Shown: piece after piece, positions 34,606-46,706 of the stretch | Position numbering within the stretch: position 1 is the first letter of the stretch | How the letters are laid out: each line of letters begins with the position of its first letter | Assembly (NCBI RefSeq): GCF_006539565.1 | Contig: NZ_BJNG01000014.1 | Span: 62,001 to 126,000, forward strand | Direction: 5' to 3' | Origin: Pseudonocardia hydrocarbonoxydans | Lineage (GTDB): Bacteria > Actinomycetota > Actinomycetes > Mycobacteriales > Pseudonocardiaceae | DNA: 64,000 bases | Program-made: the position numbers and the translations under genes | Notes under the pieces: generated by a model | The model's database searches: none | The model's input: only the letters and a program-made list of their open reading frames with translations | Told to the model about the DNA's origin: nothing

Positions 34606-35643
34606 TCAGCTGACGCCGGCGTGGCTGCTGACCAGGGCGGCGAGGCGGTCGCCGATCGAGCGGGTGTGGCCGGTGGCCGCGTGGTCGCGGGTGGCGAGGT
34701 CGAAGGCCACCGCGGCCTCGATCCGCCGGGCCTCCTCGACGTTGCCCAGGTGGTCGAGCAGCAGGGCGACCGAGAGCACCGCGGCGGTGGGGTCGGCGAT
34801 GCCCTGACCGGCGATGTCCGGGGCGCTGCCGTGCACCGGCTCGAACATGCTGGGGTTGCGGCGGCTGCCGTCGAGGTTGCCGCTGGCCGCGAGCCCGATG
34901 CCGCCGGTGATGGCGGCCGCGAGGTCGGTGAGGATGTCGCCGAACAGGTTGTCGGTGACGACCACGTCGAAGCGGCCGGGGTCGGTGACCATGTGGATGG
35001 TGGCGGCGTCGATGTGCAGGTAGGCCACCGACACGTCGGGGTGCTCCAGCGACACCTCCTCCACCAGCCGCGACCACAGCCGCCCGGAGTAGGTCAGCAC
35101 GTTGGTCTTGTGCACGAGCGTGAGGTGCTTGCGCGGGCGGCGCTCGGCCCGGGTGAACGCGTCGCGCACGACCCGCTCCACGCCGAACGCGGTGTTCGTG
35201 CTGACCTCGGTCGCGATCTCGTGCGGGGTGTCCTTGCGGAGCAGCCCGCCGGTGCCGACGTAGGGGCCCTCGGTGCCCTCGCGGACGACCACCATGTCGA
35301 TCTCGGCGTTGCCCGCCAGCGGCCCGCGGACGCCCGGGTAGAGCCGCGCCGGGCGCAGGTTGACGTGGTGGTCGAGCTCGAAGCGCAGGCGCAGCAGCAG
35401 GCCGCGCTCGAGGATGCCGCTGGGGACCGACGGGTCGCCGACGGCGCCGAGCAGGATCGCGTCGTGCTGCTGGAGCTCGGTGAGCACCGACTCGGGCAGG
35501 AGTTCCCCGGTGGAGTGCCAGCGCGCCGCGCCGAGGTCGTAGGTGGTCGTCTCCGCTCCCGGCGCGACCTCCTCCAGAACCTTCAGCGCCTCCTCGATGA
35601 CCTCCGGCCCGATGCCGTCGCCGGGAATGACCGCAAGGCGCAT
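34606..35643 (-). CDS. leuB: 3-isopropylmalate dehydrogenase
   Basis: LeuB oxidatively decarboxylates 3-isopropylmalate to 2-ketoisocaproate with NAD+; in the citramalate route it also handles methylmalate. The 345-aa protein shows [39 protein letters not shown], the Mg2+-binding [20 protein letters not shown] and the NAD site [28 protein letters not shown] precedes the ATG. The 189 bp up to serA contain no leucine-rich leader that I can find. In M. tuberculosis leuB (Rv2995c) also directly follows serA1. Confidence 0.97.
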   Translation of the reverse strand: MRLAVIPGDGIGPEVIEEALKVLEEVAPGAETTTYDLGAARWHSTGELLPESVLTELQQHDAILLGAVGDPSVPSGILERGLLLRLRFELDHHVNLRPARLYPGVRGPLAGNAEIDMVVVREGTEGPYVGTGGLLRKDTPHEIATEVSTNTAFGVERVVRDAFTRAERRPRKHLTLVHKTNVLTYSGRLWSRLVEEVSLEHPDVSVAYLHIDAATIHMVTDPGRFDVVVTDNLFGDILTDLAAAITGGIGLAASGNLDGSRRNPSMFEPVHGSAPDIAGQGIADPTAAVLSVALLLDHLGNVEEARRIEAAVAFDLATRDHAATGHTRSIGDRLAALVSSHAGVS

Positions 35644-35832
35644 GACTGGGGTTTCCTCTCGTGACTGGACCCGCGCGTTCCTCCGACTGCAGGCGGGCCG
35701 AGACGCACGGTACCGGCCGCGATCAGGCCGTCACGGCGCGCCTCACTCCTTCGAGGTCACCCCGACGGGTGAAACGGGTCCGCCACTGGCCCGTCCGGAC
35801 CCCCGACACGCCCCCGAGCGGGCCAATGCGAC

Positions 35833-37455
35833 TCAGACGTCGAACGAGATCAGCCGGGTGACGCGGGCCCCGACCGACGCCCCGATGGGCTCCAGCACAC
35901 CCGGGTCGACGGGCCGGTCGACGCGCAGCAGCATGATCGCGTCGGATCCGTCGGTGGTCTGGCTGATCTGCGCGGCCTCGATGTTCACCGCGGCCTCGCC
36001 CAGCAGCGAGCCCACGCGGCCCATCACGCCGGGGCGGTCGGCGTACTCCAGCAGCAGCACCTCGCCCTCGGCACGCAGGTCGAAGTGGCGGCCGTTGACC
36101 TCCACCAGCTTCTGCACCTGCGAGCGCCCGGTGAGCGTGCCGGACACGGTGATCGACTCGCCGTCGGGCATGGCCGCGCGCAGCTGCACGACCGAGCGGA
36201 AGTTCTCGCTCTCCGGCGCCGTCGTCAGCTCGACGTCGACGCCGCGCTCGGCCGCCAGCGCCGGGGTGTTGACGAAGGTCACCTGGTCCTCGACGACGTG
36301 GGTGAACAGCCCGCGCAGCGCCGCGAGCTGCAGCACCGACACGTCCTCCGAGGCCAGCTCACCGGAGACGTCGACGGTGACGGTGCTCGGCACGCGGCCG
36401 GCGACGGCGTACAGAACGGTGCCCAGCTTCTGGGTGAGCGGCAGCCACGGCCGCACCTCCTCGCCGACGACCCCGCCGATCTGCACGTTGACGGCGTCGG
36501 GCACGAACTCCCCGGCCAGCGCCAGCTGCACCGACCGGGCGACGTCGGTGCCCGCGCGGTCCTGCGCCTCGTCGGTGGACGCGCCCAGGTGCGGGGTGAC
36601 CACGACCTGCGGGATCTCGAACAACGGGCTCGACGTGGTGGGCTCGTCGACGTAGACGTCGATCCCCGCCCCGCCGACGTGCCCGCTGCGGACGGCCTCG
36701 GCGAGCGCGTCCTCGTCGACCAGGCCACCGCGCGCGGCGTTGACGATGATCACGCCCTGCTTCGTGACCGCCAGCTGGTCCTTGCCGATGAGCCCGAGCG
36801 TCTCGGGGGTCTTGGGCAGGTGGATCGAGATCAGCTCGGCACGGCGGAGCAGGTCGTCGAGCGACACCAGCTCGATGCCCAGCTGCGCGGCGCGGGCCGG
36901 CGCGACGTAGGGGTCGTAGGCGATGAGCTCGACGCCGAAGGCCGCGAGCCGCTGCGCGACCAGCTGCCCGATCTTGCCGAGGCCGACGATGCCGGCGACC
37001 TTGCCGTTGATCTCGGTGCCGGTGAGCGAGCTGCGGGCCCACTTCCCGGCGCGCAGCGACGCGTCGGCGGCGGGGACGTGGCGCGCGGCGGCGAGCAGCA
37101 GCGCGACGGCGTGCTCGGCGGCGGAGACGATGTTGGAGGTCGGCGCGTTGACGACCATGACGCCGCGCGCGGTGGCGGCCGGGACGTCGACGTTGTCGAG
37201 CCCCACCCCCGCGCGGGCGACGACCTTGAGCCGGGTGCCGGCGGCGAGCGCCTCGGCGTCGACCCGGGTGGCCGAGCGGACGAGCAGCGCGTCGGCGTCG
37301 GCGAGGGCGGCCAGCAGGGCGGGACGGTCGGTGCCGTCGACGTGGCGGATCTCGACGTCGTCGCCCAGCAGCGCGACCGCGGACGGCGCCAGCTTCTCGG
37401 CGAGCAGGACGACAGGGCGGGTGGACGCCTGCGCTGGATTGCGAACAGTGCTCAC
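35833..37455 (-). CDS. serA: D-3-phosphoglycerate dehydrogenase (long, ACT-containing form)
   Basis: SerA oxidises 3-phosphoglycerate, the first step to serine. The 540-aa length matches the type 1 enzyme of actinobacteria: catalytic and NAD-binding domains (GIVGLGKIGQLVAQRLAAFG; catalytic His in VVTPHLGASTDEAQDRAG), an intervening allosteric-substrate-binding domain, and a C-terminal ACT domain (LLLEYADRPGVMGRVGSLLG) that binds serine as feedback inhibitor in M. tuberculosis. The start is GTG at 37455. Transcription is toward leuB, with 189 bp between. Confidence 0.97.
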   Translation of the reverse strand: MSTVRNPAQASTRPVVLLAEKLAPSAVALLGDDVEIRHVDGTDRPALLAALADADALLVRSATRVDAEALAAGTRLKVVARAGVGLDNVDVPAATARGVMVVNAPTSNIVSAAEHAVALLLAAARHVPAADASLRAGKWARSSLTGTEINGKVAGIVGLGKIGQLVAQRLAAFGVELIAYDPYVAPARAAQLGIELVSLDDLLRRAELISIHLPKTPETLGLIGKDQLAVTKQGVIIVNAARGGLVDEDALAEAVRSGHVGGAGIDVYVDEPTTSSPLFEIPQVVVTPHLGASTDEAQDRAGTDVARSVQLALAGEFVPDAVNVQIGGVVGEEVRPWLPLTQKLGTVLYAVAGRVPSTVTVDVSGELASEDVSVLQLAALRGLFTHVVEDQVTFVNTPALAAERGVDVELTTAPESENFRSVVQLRAAMPDGESITVSGTLTGRSQVQKLVEVNGRHFDLRAEGEVLLLEYADRPGVMGRVGSLLGEAAVNIEAAQISQTTDGSDAIMLLRVDRPVDPGVLEPIGASVGARVTRLISFDV

Positions 37456-37609
37456 GGCGGTTGCAGGGCTCCCGGATCGATGGTCGGTACCCCGTGATCC
37501 TAGGTGCGCGGCGGCCGGCCGGTACCGGTGGCGTGAGCATGGCGACGGCCGGATCGGGACGAACCGGACCGGATCCTCCTCCTATCCTGGCCTGTGAGGA
37601 GGTACCACC

Positions 37610-37804
37610 ATGGATCCGGCCCGGCGGGCGCTGCGCGTGTCCGACCACGACCGCGAGGCGGTGCTCCGCCGCCTGCAACGGGCGGTCGCCGAGGGGCGGC
37701 TGACGCTGTCGGAGTTCGAGGAGCGCACGGCCGCGACGGTCGCGGCGCGCACCCGCGGCGAGCTCGACGACCTCACCGACGATCTGCCTCGGGACCTGTG
37801 GTGA
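37610..37804 (+). CDS. Small DUF1707 (SHOCT-like) protein
   Basis: A 64-aa protein consisting only of a DUF1707 module: LRVSDHDREAVLRRLQRAVA then EGRLTLSEFEERTAATVAAR with TRGELDDLTDDLP. Longer relatives carry membrane helices after it; this one has none, so it may act as a soluble partner. The ATG has a strong GAGGAGGT ribosome-binding site. The 154 bp upstream also contain the serA promoter on the other strand. The 3' end overlaps the convergent SPFH gene by 32 bp. Confidence 0.85.
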   Translation: MDPARRALRVSDHDREAVLRRLQRAVAEGRLTLSEFEERTAATVAARTRGELDDLTDDLPRDLW

Positions 37805-38636
37805 TCGCCGGAGCCGGTCCGGAGCCGTTGACCTCCGGCGGGGTCGACGCCCGGTCGGCGTCGGCGTCCTCCGCCGTCGTGCCGGAGGCGTTGTCGAAGA
37901 ACCGCAGCATCTCGATCGGGAACGGCATGACGAGGGTGCTGTTCTTGTCCGAGGCCACGTCGGCGACGGTCTGCAGCAGCCGCAGCTGCAGCGCTCCCGG
38001 GGTCTCCCCCATCTCCCGGGCGGCGTCGGCGAGCCGGGCCGAGGCCTGGGCCTCGCCCTCGGCGGCGATCACGCGGGCGCGGCGGTCACGCTCGGCCTCC
38101 GCCTGACGCGACATGGACCGCCGCATCCCCTCGGGCAGGGCGATGTCCTTGATCTCGACGCGGTCGACGCTGACGCCCCAGGCCTCGGTGGGGGTGTCGA
38201 TGACGGCGCGGAGCTCGTCGTTGACCTGCTCGCGGTCCGACAGCATCGTGTCGAGGTCGACCCGCCCGATGACCGAACGCAGCGAGGTCTGCGCCACCTG
38301 CGACACCGCGCCGAGGTAGTTGTCGACGTTGACCACGGCCTTGGCCGGGTCGGACACCCGGAAGTAGACGACCGCGTCGACGGCCAGGGTGACGTTGTCC
38401 CGGGTGATCGCGCCCTGGGACGGGACGTCCATGACGACGGTCTGCACGGGGACCTTCGTCATCCGGTCGACGAACGGCACGATGATCCGCAGTCCGGGTT
38501 CGCGGACCGTCGGGAGCAGCCGGCCGAACCGCAGGACGACCCCCCGCTGGTACTGCTGGACGAGTTGGACGCCCGCGCCCACGACGGTGAGCACGAGGAA
38601 CGCGAGCAGGGCGAGGGTGATCAGCAGCGGGGACAC
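37773..38636 (-). CDS. SPFH-domain protein (slipin/stomatin-like)
   Basis: A 287-aa membrane scaffold protein with one N-terminal hydrophobic hairpin (SPLLITLALLAFLVLTVVGA), an SPFH/band-7 domain (VQQYQRGVVLRFGRLLPTVR to IALPEGMRRSMSRQAEAERD) and a charged, partly coiled-coil C-terminus. Slipins form oligomers and organise membrane microdomains; the partner NfeD protein is not encoded next to it. GTG 38636 is chosen for the GGAGGT five nt upstream, which also removes 28 unrelated residues. A DUF3040 protein gene lies 34 bp upstream in the same direction. Confidence 0.88.
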   Translation of the reverse strand: MSPLLITLALLAFLVLTVVGAGVQLVQQYQRGVVLRFGRLLPTVREPGLRIIVPFVDRMTKVPVQTVVMDVPSQGAITRDNVTLAVDAVVYFRVSDPAKAVVNVDNYLGAVSQVAQTSLRSVIGRVDLDTMLSDREQVNDELRAVIDTPTEAWGVSVDRVEIKDIALPEGMRRSMSRQAEAERDRRARVIAAEGEAQASARLADAAREMGETPGALQLRLLQTVADVASDKNSTLVMPFPIEMLRFFDNASGTTAEDADADRASTPPEVNGSGPAPAITTGPEADRR

Positions 38637-38670
38637 GGTGGACCTCCGGAGGTCGGCGGTGGGGGTGTGG

Positions 38671-39003
38671 TCAGCCGTCGGTGGAGCGGCGCGCGCACAG
38701 CACCGTCCACGGCACCACAAGCAGGACGGTCAGCGCGGGCAGCACGGCGAGGTGCAGCACGGGAGGCACCAGGACCGCCGCTCCCACCAGGATCAGCAGG
38801 ACGACCGCGAGCAGCCCGATCTCGCGCGCCGCGACCGGTGGGGCCACCGGCAGCACCGACGGGGTGGCCGACGCCAGCCGGGACAGGTCCGGGTCGTCGT
38901 CGACGAGGTCGCTCTCGATCCGGGCGAGGATCGCCTCCTCGCGGGAGGACAGGCGCCGCGGGTCGCGTGGACCCGGGGGCTCGGGGAAACCTGAGACGAT
39001 CAT
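38671..39003 (-). CDS. DUF3040 membrane protein
   Basis: A 110-aa protein with the DUF3040 signature LSSREEAILARIESDLVDDD followed by PDLSRL, then two hydrophobic helices (about residues 60-78 and 82-100). The function of this actinobacterial family is unknown. The start ATG 39003 has GAAAGG upstream. It sits between nhaA and the SPFH gene, all on the minus strand with 50 and 34 bp gaps, so the three may be one transcription unit. Confidence 0.82.
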   Translation of the reverse strand: MIVSGFPEPPGPRDPRRLSSREEAILARIESDLVDDDPDLSRLASATPSVLPVAPPVAAREIGLLAVVLLILVGAAVLVPPVLHLAVLPALTVLLVVPWTVLCARRSTDG

Positions 39004-39053
39004 CGGGAACCTTTCGGGCAGCGGAGACGACTCCGCCGACCAGGCTTCCCGGC

Positions 39054-40391
39054 TCACCTCTCGCCAGAGTAGTCCTTTTTGTCCGATCCTGCCGGGCCCG
39101 ACTGGTAGACGTCGGGCACGCCGTCCCCGTCGTCGTCGCGCGCCTCCTCCTCCGCGATCCGCCGGTAGTGCCGGTTGCGGACCCGGAGCACGAGCGTGGC
39201 GAGGAACGCGGCGAGCAGCGAGCCGCTCAGCACCCCGATCCGCACGGTGTCCCCCAGGCCGGACTCCGCGTCGTAGGCCAGCTCCCCGATCAGCAGCGAG
39301 ACGGTGAAGCCGATCCCGGCCAGCATCGACAGCCCGAGCACGTCCCACCAGGACAGTCCCTCGTCGAGCTGCGCGTGGGTGAACCGCTGCACCAGCCAGG
39401 TCGCACCCAGCACCCCGACGATCTTGCCCAGGACCAGCCCGGCGACGATGCCCTGCGCCACCGGGTCGGCGAACGCCGCCCCCAGCCCGTCGCCGTCGAC
39501 CACCGAGACCCCGGCCGCGAAGAACGCGAAGACGGGCACGGCGACGCCGGCCGAGATCGGCCGGATCCGGTGCTCGAAGTGCTCGGCCAGCCCGGGCCCC
39601 TCCCCCGCCGACCGCCGCACGACCGGCACCGTGAACGCGAGCAGCACCGCCGCGACGGTCGCGTGCACCCCGGACTCGTGCACGAGCGTCCAGGTGATCG
39701 CCGCGAGCGGCAGCAGCAGCCACCACGACCGCACCCGGCGCTGCACCAGCAGGCCGAAGATCGCGAGCGGGACGAGCGCCAGCGCGAGCCAGAACAGGTC
39801 GAGCGAGGAGGTGTAGAAGACCGCGATGATGGTGATCGCCAGCAGGTCGTCGACGACGGCGAGCGTCAGCAGGAAGGTGCGCAGTGCGGTGGGCAGGCTG
39901 GTCCCGACCACGGCGAGCACGGCCAGCGCGAACGCGATGTCGGTGGCGGTCGGGATCGCCCAGCCGGCCAGCGCCTCCGAACCGGAGCTGACCGTGAACG
40001 CGACGAAGACCACCGCCGGGACCGCCATGCCGCCCACGGCCGCGGCGACCGGGAGCGCGGCCCGGCGCGGATCGCGCAGGTCACCGGCCACGAACTCGCG
40101 CTTGAGCTCGAGCCCGGCGACGAAGAAGAAGATCGCCAGCAGGCCGTCGGCGGCCCACGTGGCGAGCGAGAGGTCGAGGTTGAGCGCGGCCGGGCCGACC
40201 GTGATCTCGGACAGCGCCGTGTAGGTCTCGCGCCACGGCGAGTTCGCCCAGATCAGCGCCAGGACCGCGGCACCGACGAGCAGCATCCCGCCGACGGTCT
40301 CCAGGCGCAGGATCTCGGCGATGCGGCGGGCCTCGGGCCAGCTCCCGCGGCTGAACAGGCGGGACGTGGTGGGGCCGGGCGGCGAGGGCAT
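39054..40391 (-). CDS. nhaA: Na+/H+ antiporter NhaA
   Basis: A 445-aa antiporter exporting Na+ in exchange for H+. The ion-binding aspartates are visible in [20 protein letters not shown] and in [26 protein letters not shown] and [20 protein letters not shown] are further NhaA signatures. The C-terminal 45 residues are a charged cytoplasmic tail rich in Asp/Glu, not found in E. coli NhaA. ATG 40391 has GGAGGATC upstream; an upstream in-frame ATG at 40502 would overlap the terminator of ilvC and is unlikely. Confidence 0.94.
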   Translation of the reverse strand: MPSPPGPTTSRLFSRGSWPEARRIAEILRLETVGGMLLVGAAVLALIWANSPWRETYTALSEITVGPAALNLDLSLATWAADGLLAIFFFVAGLELKREFVAGDLRDPRRAALPVAAAVGGMAVPAVVFVAFTVSSGSEALAGWAIPTATDIAFALAVLAVVGTSLPTALRTFLLTLAVVDDLLAITIIAVFYTSSLDLFWLALALVPLAIFGLLVQRRVRSWWLLLPLAAITWTLVHESGVHATVAAVLLAFTVPVVRRSAGEGPGLAEHFEHRIRPISAGVAVPVFAFFAAGVSVVDGDGLGAAFADPVAQGIVAGLVLGKIVGVLGATWLVQRFTHAQLDEGLSWWDVLGLSMLAGIGFTVSLLIGELAYDAESGLGDTVRIGVLSGSLLAAFLATLVLRVRNRHYRRIAEEEARDDDGDGVPDVYQSGPAGSDKKDYSGER

Positions 40392-40502
40392 GGGAGATCC
40401 TCCGGGGTCGACGACAGAGACGCCGACCAGACTTCCCGGCACACCGGACAAAACAGTAACCCGATCCGGCGGTCCGCACCGCACGTGCGGGCCGGAATGC
40501 AA

Positions 40503-40546
40503 CGAACGGCACTCCCCCCGACCGGATCGGGTGGGAGTGCCGTTCG
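40503..40546 (-). terminator. Terminator downstream of ilvC
   Basis: Arms CGAACGGCACTCCC (40503-40516) and their perfect complement (40533-40546) form a 14-bp stem with a further CCCGA/TCGGG pairing inside. It lies 17 nt past the ilvC stop and closes the ilvBNC operon before nhaA. Confidence 0.75.
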
Positions 40547-40563
40547 CCGCGGAGCGGTGCGAC

Positions 40564-44014
<3,451 letters not shown>

Positions 44015-44051
44015 CGGCTGCTCTGCCTCGCTGATGGTGGGATTGGGCATG

Positions 44052-44080
44052 AAAAAACCCCCGACCGCCGGGTGGGGCGA
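44052..44080 (-). terminator. Attenuator terminator upstream of ilvB
   Basis: On the minus strand a G/C hairpin (CCCCACC paired with the GG and GGGG of GGTCGGGGG, one bulge) runs into TTTTTTC. It follows the leader-peptide stop by 34 nt and precedes the ilvB start by 37 nt. Confidence 0.75.
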
Positions 44081-44114
44081 TGCGAGGGTGGCGCGTCGAC
44101 GACCGAGAACCCGC

Positions 44115-44162
44115 TCAGGCGTGGACGCGCCTGCGAAGTACGAGAACCCGGGAGTCGGACAT
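44115..44162 (-). CDS. ilvB leader peptide (Val/Leu-rich)
   Basis: A 15-codon frame, [15 protein letters not shown] then TGA, with Val-Leu-Val-Leu (GTT CTC GTA CTT) in the centre and one more Val codon near the end. A TAGCGT hexamer 7 nt before the ATG suggests transcription starts at the leader itself. The 10-nt sequence CGGGTTCTCG occurs in the leader (44141-44150) and again just after it (44104-44113), which may matter for alternative pairing. Similar RVLVL leaders precede ilvB in other actinobacteria. Confidence 0.8.
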   Translation of the reverse strand: MSDSRVLVLRRRVHA

Positions 44163-44221
44163 GCCCGCGACGCTAGCCGCCGGACGGGCGGGGCGTCAAC
44201 TTGCTGGGAATCCTCGACCGC

Positions 44222-44271
44222 ATCGTGGGAGCCCCCTCCCCGCGAGATCGTGGGAGCCCCCTCCCCGCGAG
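44222..44271. repeat. 25-bp direct repeat, two tandem copies
   Basis: Two exact, adjacent 25-bp units (44222-44246 and 44247-44271), each beginning ATCGTGGGAG and ending CTCCCCGCGAG, lie in the divergent ilvB/PH-protein gap. The second runs into palindrome family P2. Confidence 0.9.
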
Positions 44272-44354
44272 TCGGGACATCACAGCGACCGAGTTCGTCG
44301 CCAGCGGCGACCGGCCCGGCGGACTCGGTCGCACGGAAGTCCCGACTCGCGGGG
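44263..44354. repeat. Palindromic repeat P2, copy 1
   Basis: Outer arms CCCCGCGAGTCGGGAC (44263-44278) and their perfect complement (44339-44354), with inner 10-bp arms GCGACCGAGT (44285-44294) and ACTCGGTCGC (44323-44332). Each half is a 31-bp unit, ACTCGGTCGC-N6-GTCCCGACTCGCGGG, also found at 46606-46683. The right end lies 15 nt before the PH-protein start. Confidence 0.85.
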
Positions 44355-44369
44355 TGGGAGCATGAGGGC

Positions 44370-44741
44370 GTGCCCCGCGTCGCCTTCCACCCGTCCCGAC
44401 TGCAGATCCTGTTCGCGCTGGTACTGGCCGTCTGCGCCACGCCGGTGGCGTTCGGGGCGCCGTTCCTGTGGCTGGTCTACCTGGTCCCGGTCGGCGTCGT
44501 GGCGTGGACGCTGCGCACGCGCACCGTCGTCGACCCCGAGGCCGTCACCGTCCGCACGCTGGTGACGGGCAGGCGCGTACCGTGGTCGCAGATCAGCTCG
44601 CTGCGCCTGGCCGACAAGGGCCGGGTCCACGCCGTGCTGAGCGACGGTGCCGAGCTACCGCTCCCCGCCGTCGGCGTCCGCGACCTGCCCCAGCTCGCCG
44701 CCGCGTCCGGCGGCCGGCTGCCCGACCCGGCTGGAGACTGA
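44370..44741 (+). CDS. PH-domain membrane protein (Cfp6-like)
   Basis: A 123-aa protein with two hydrophobic helices near the N-terminus ([18 protein letters not shown] and [16 protein letters not shown]) followed by a small bacterial PH domain ([20 protein letters not shown], then [16 protein letters not shown]). M. tuberculosis Cfp6 (Rv3004) has the same position beside ilvB. Its function is unknown. GTG 44370 is the only start giving this frame the helices; the nearby ATG 44362 is out of frame. The stop is one base from the ilvD start, so it is cotranscribed with ilvD. Confidence 0.82.
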   Translation: MPRVAFHPSRLQILFALVLAVCATPVAFGAPFLWLVYLVPVGVVAWTLRTRTVVDPEAVTVRTLVTGRRVPWSQISSLRLADKGRVHAVLSDGAELPLPAVGVRDLPQLAAASGGRLPDPAGD

Positions 44742-44742
44742 A

Positions 44743-46584
44743 GTGCCGGCACTGCGTTCCCGCGTCACCACCCACGGCCGCAACGCCGCCGGAGCGCGTT
44801 CGCTCTGGCGTGCCACCGGCATGACCGACGGCGACTTCGGCAAGCCGATCGTCGCCATCGCCAACTCCTACACCCAGTTCGTGCCCGGCCACGTGCACCT
44901 CAAGGACATGGGCGACCTGGTCGCGGGCGCCATCACCGAGGCGGGCGGCGTCCCCCGGGAGTTCCACACCATCGCCGTCGACGACGGCATCGCGATGGGC
45001 CACGGCGGGATGCTCTACTCGCTGCCCAGCCGCGAGGTGATCGCCGACGCCGTCGAGTACATGGTCAACGGGCACGCCGCCGACGCGCTGGTCTGCATCT
45101 CCAACTGCGACAAGATCACCCCCGGCATGCTCAACGCCGCGATGCGGCTGAACATCCCCACCGTGTTCGTCTCCGGGGGGCCGATGGAGGCGGGCAAGGC
45201 CGTCGTCGTCGGGGGCGTGGCGCAGGCGCCGACCGACCTGATCACCGCGATCTCGGCGTCGGCGTCGTCGGAGGTGGACGACGAGGGGCTCACCGAGGTC
45301 GAGCGCTCCGCCTGCCCGACCTGCGGCTCCTGCTCGGGCATGTTCACCGCCAACTCGATGAACTGCCTCACCGAGGCCCTCGGGCTCGCGCTGCCCGGCA
45401 ACGGCTCCACGCTGGCCACGCACTCGGCGCGCCGCGAGCTGTTCCTGCAGGCCGGCCGGACCGTGATGGAGCTCGCGACGCGCTGGTACCGCGACGACGA
45501 CGCGTCCGCGCTGCCGCGCAACATCGCCACGCGCGCGGCGTTCGAGAACGCCATGGCCCTCGACGTCGCCATGGGCGGCTCCACCAACACCGTGCTGCAC
45601 ATCCTCGCCGCCGCCCAGGAGGGCGAGGTCGACTTCGACCTCGCCGCCATCGACGAGGTGTCGCGGCGGGTGCCGACGCTGTCGAAGGTCTCCCCCAGCT
45701 CGGACTTCCACATGGAGGACGTCCACCGCGCCGGCGGCATCCCCGCGATCCTCGGCGAGCTGTGGCGGGCCGGGCTGCTGCGCACCGACGTGCACACCGT
45801 CCACTCCCCGTCGCTCGAGTCGTGGCTGGAGGAGTGGGACATCCGCGGCGGCTCCCCGTCGGAGACCGCCGTCGAGCTGTTCCACGCCGCACCCGGCGGG
45901 GTGCGCACGACGCAGGCGTTCTCCACGTCCAACCGGTGGTCCTCCCTCGACACCGACGCGGTGTCCGGCTGCATCCACGACGCCGAGCACGCCTACACCA
46001 GCGAGGGCGGGCTCGCGGTGCTGCGCGGCAACATCTCCCCGCACGGCGCGATCATCAAGACCGCCGGCATCCCCGAGGAGCTCTGGCACTTCACCGGCCC
46101 GGCCCGGGTCGTGGAGAGCCAGGAGGAGGCCGTGTCGGTCATCCTCACCAAGCAGATCCAGCCCGGTGACGTCCTGGTGGTGCGCTACGAGGGCCCGGCG
46201 GGCGGCCCGGGGATGCAGGAGATGCTGCACCCCACCGCGTTCCTCAAGGGCTCCGGGCTCGGCGCGAAGTGCGCGCTGATCACCGACGGCCGGTTCTCCG
46301 GCGGCTCGTCGGGGATCTCGGTCGGGCACATCTCGCCCGAGGCGGCCGACGGCGGTGTCATCGGGCTGATCGAGGACGGCGACCCCATCCTCATCGACGT
46401 CCGCAGCCGCACGCTGTCGGTCGAGGTGCCCGACGAGGTGCTGGCCGAGCGGCGGCAGAAGATGGAGGCCGCCGAGCGCCCGTGGCAGCCCCGCGACCGC
46501 GAGCGCCCGGTGTCCAAGGCCCTGCGCGCCTACGCGGCACTGGCCACCAGCGCGCACACCGGGGCGGTCCGCCGGATCGTCTGA
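44743..46584 (+). CDS. ilvD: Dihydroxy-acid dehydratase, long E. coli-like form
   Basis: IlvD dehydrates the dihydroxy acids of valine and isoleucine synthesis to 2-oxo acids, using an Fe-S cluster. The 613-aa protein starts [20 protein letters not shown] and contains [33 protein letters not shown] and [20 protein letters not shown]. The [10 protein letters not shown] block and the length follow the [4Fe-4S] E. coli type, rather than the shorter [2Fe-2S] type described for M. tuberculosis (comparison from memory). GTG 44743 has TGGAG 8 nt upstream, which overlaps the end of the PH gene. Confidence 0.97.
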   Translation: MPALRSRVTTHGRNAAGARSLWRATGMTDGDFGKPIVAIANSYTQFVPGHVHLKDMGDLVAGAITEAGGVPREFHTIAVDDGIAMGHGGMLYSLPSREVIADAVEYMVNGHAADALVCISNCDKITPGMLNAAMRLNIPTVFVSGGPMEAGKAVVVGGVAQAPTDLITAISASASSEVDDEGLTEVERSACPTCGSCSGMFTANSMNCLTEALGLALPGNGSTLATHSARRELFLQAGRTVMELATRWYRDDDASALPRNIATRAAFENAMALDVAMGGSTNTVLHILAAAQEGEVDFDLAAIDEVSRRVPTLSKVSPSSDFHMEDVHRAGGIPAILGELWRAGLLRTDVHTVHSPSLESWLEEWDIRGGSPSETAVELFHAAPGGVRTTQAFSTSNRWSSLDTDAVSGCIHDAEHAYTSEGGLAVLRGNISPHGAIIKTAGIPEELWHFTGPARVVESQEEAVSVILTKQIQPGDVLVVRYEGPAGGPGMQEMLHPTAFLKGSGLGAKCALITDGRFSGGSSGISVGHISPEAADGGVIGLIEDGDPILIDVRSRTLSVEVPDEVLAERRQKMEAAERPWQPRDRERPVSKALRAYAALATSAHTGAVRRIV

Positions 46585-46605
46585 CCCCGGCGCACGGACA
46601 GCCCG

Positions 46606-46683
46606 ACTCGGTCGCAGGAAAGTCCCGACTCGCGGGTGGGGGATGGACCCCGCCCGCGAGTCGGGACATCCGTGCGACGCAGT
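46606..46683. repeat. Palindromic repeat P2, copy 2 (inside-out)
   Basis: The 31-bp half-unit occurs at 46606-46636 and again inverted at 46653-46683, but with the CGCGGG ends facing inward, the reverse of copy 1. The GTCCCGACTCGCGGG arms are perfect; the outer GCGAC arm has two mismatches. It lies between the convergent ilvD and kinase-like genes. Confidence 0.85.
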
Positions 46684-46706
46684 TGTGCGCGGGGAGCGTG
46701 CGGGGG

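Noticed and set aside
35644..35832. Possible leucine leader peptide before leuB
   Set aside because: The region has a short GTG frame (VRRAVTA) but no run of Leu codons and no terminator with a T-tract, so attenuation is not supported.
44015..44050. Alternative ilvB start at ATG 44050
   Set aside because: It abuts the attenuator T-tract with no ribosome-binding site; ATG 44014 is more plausible although the extra 12 codons are in frame.
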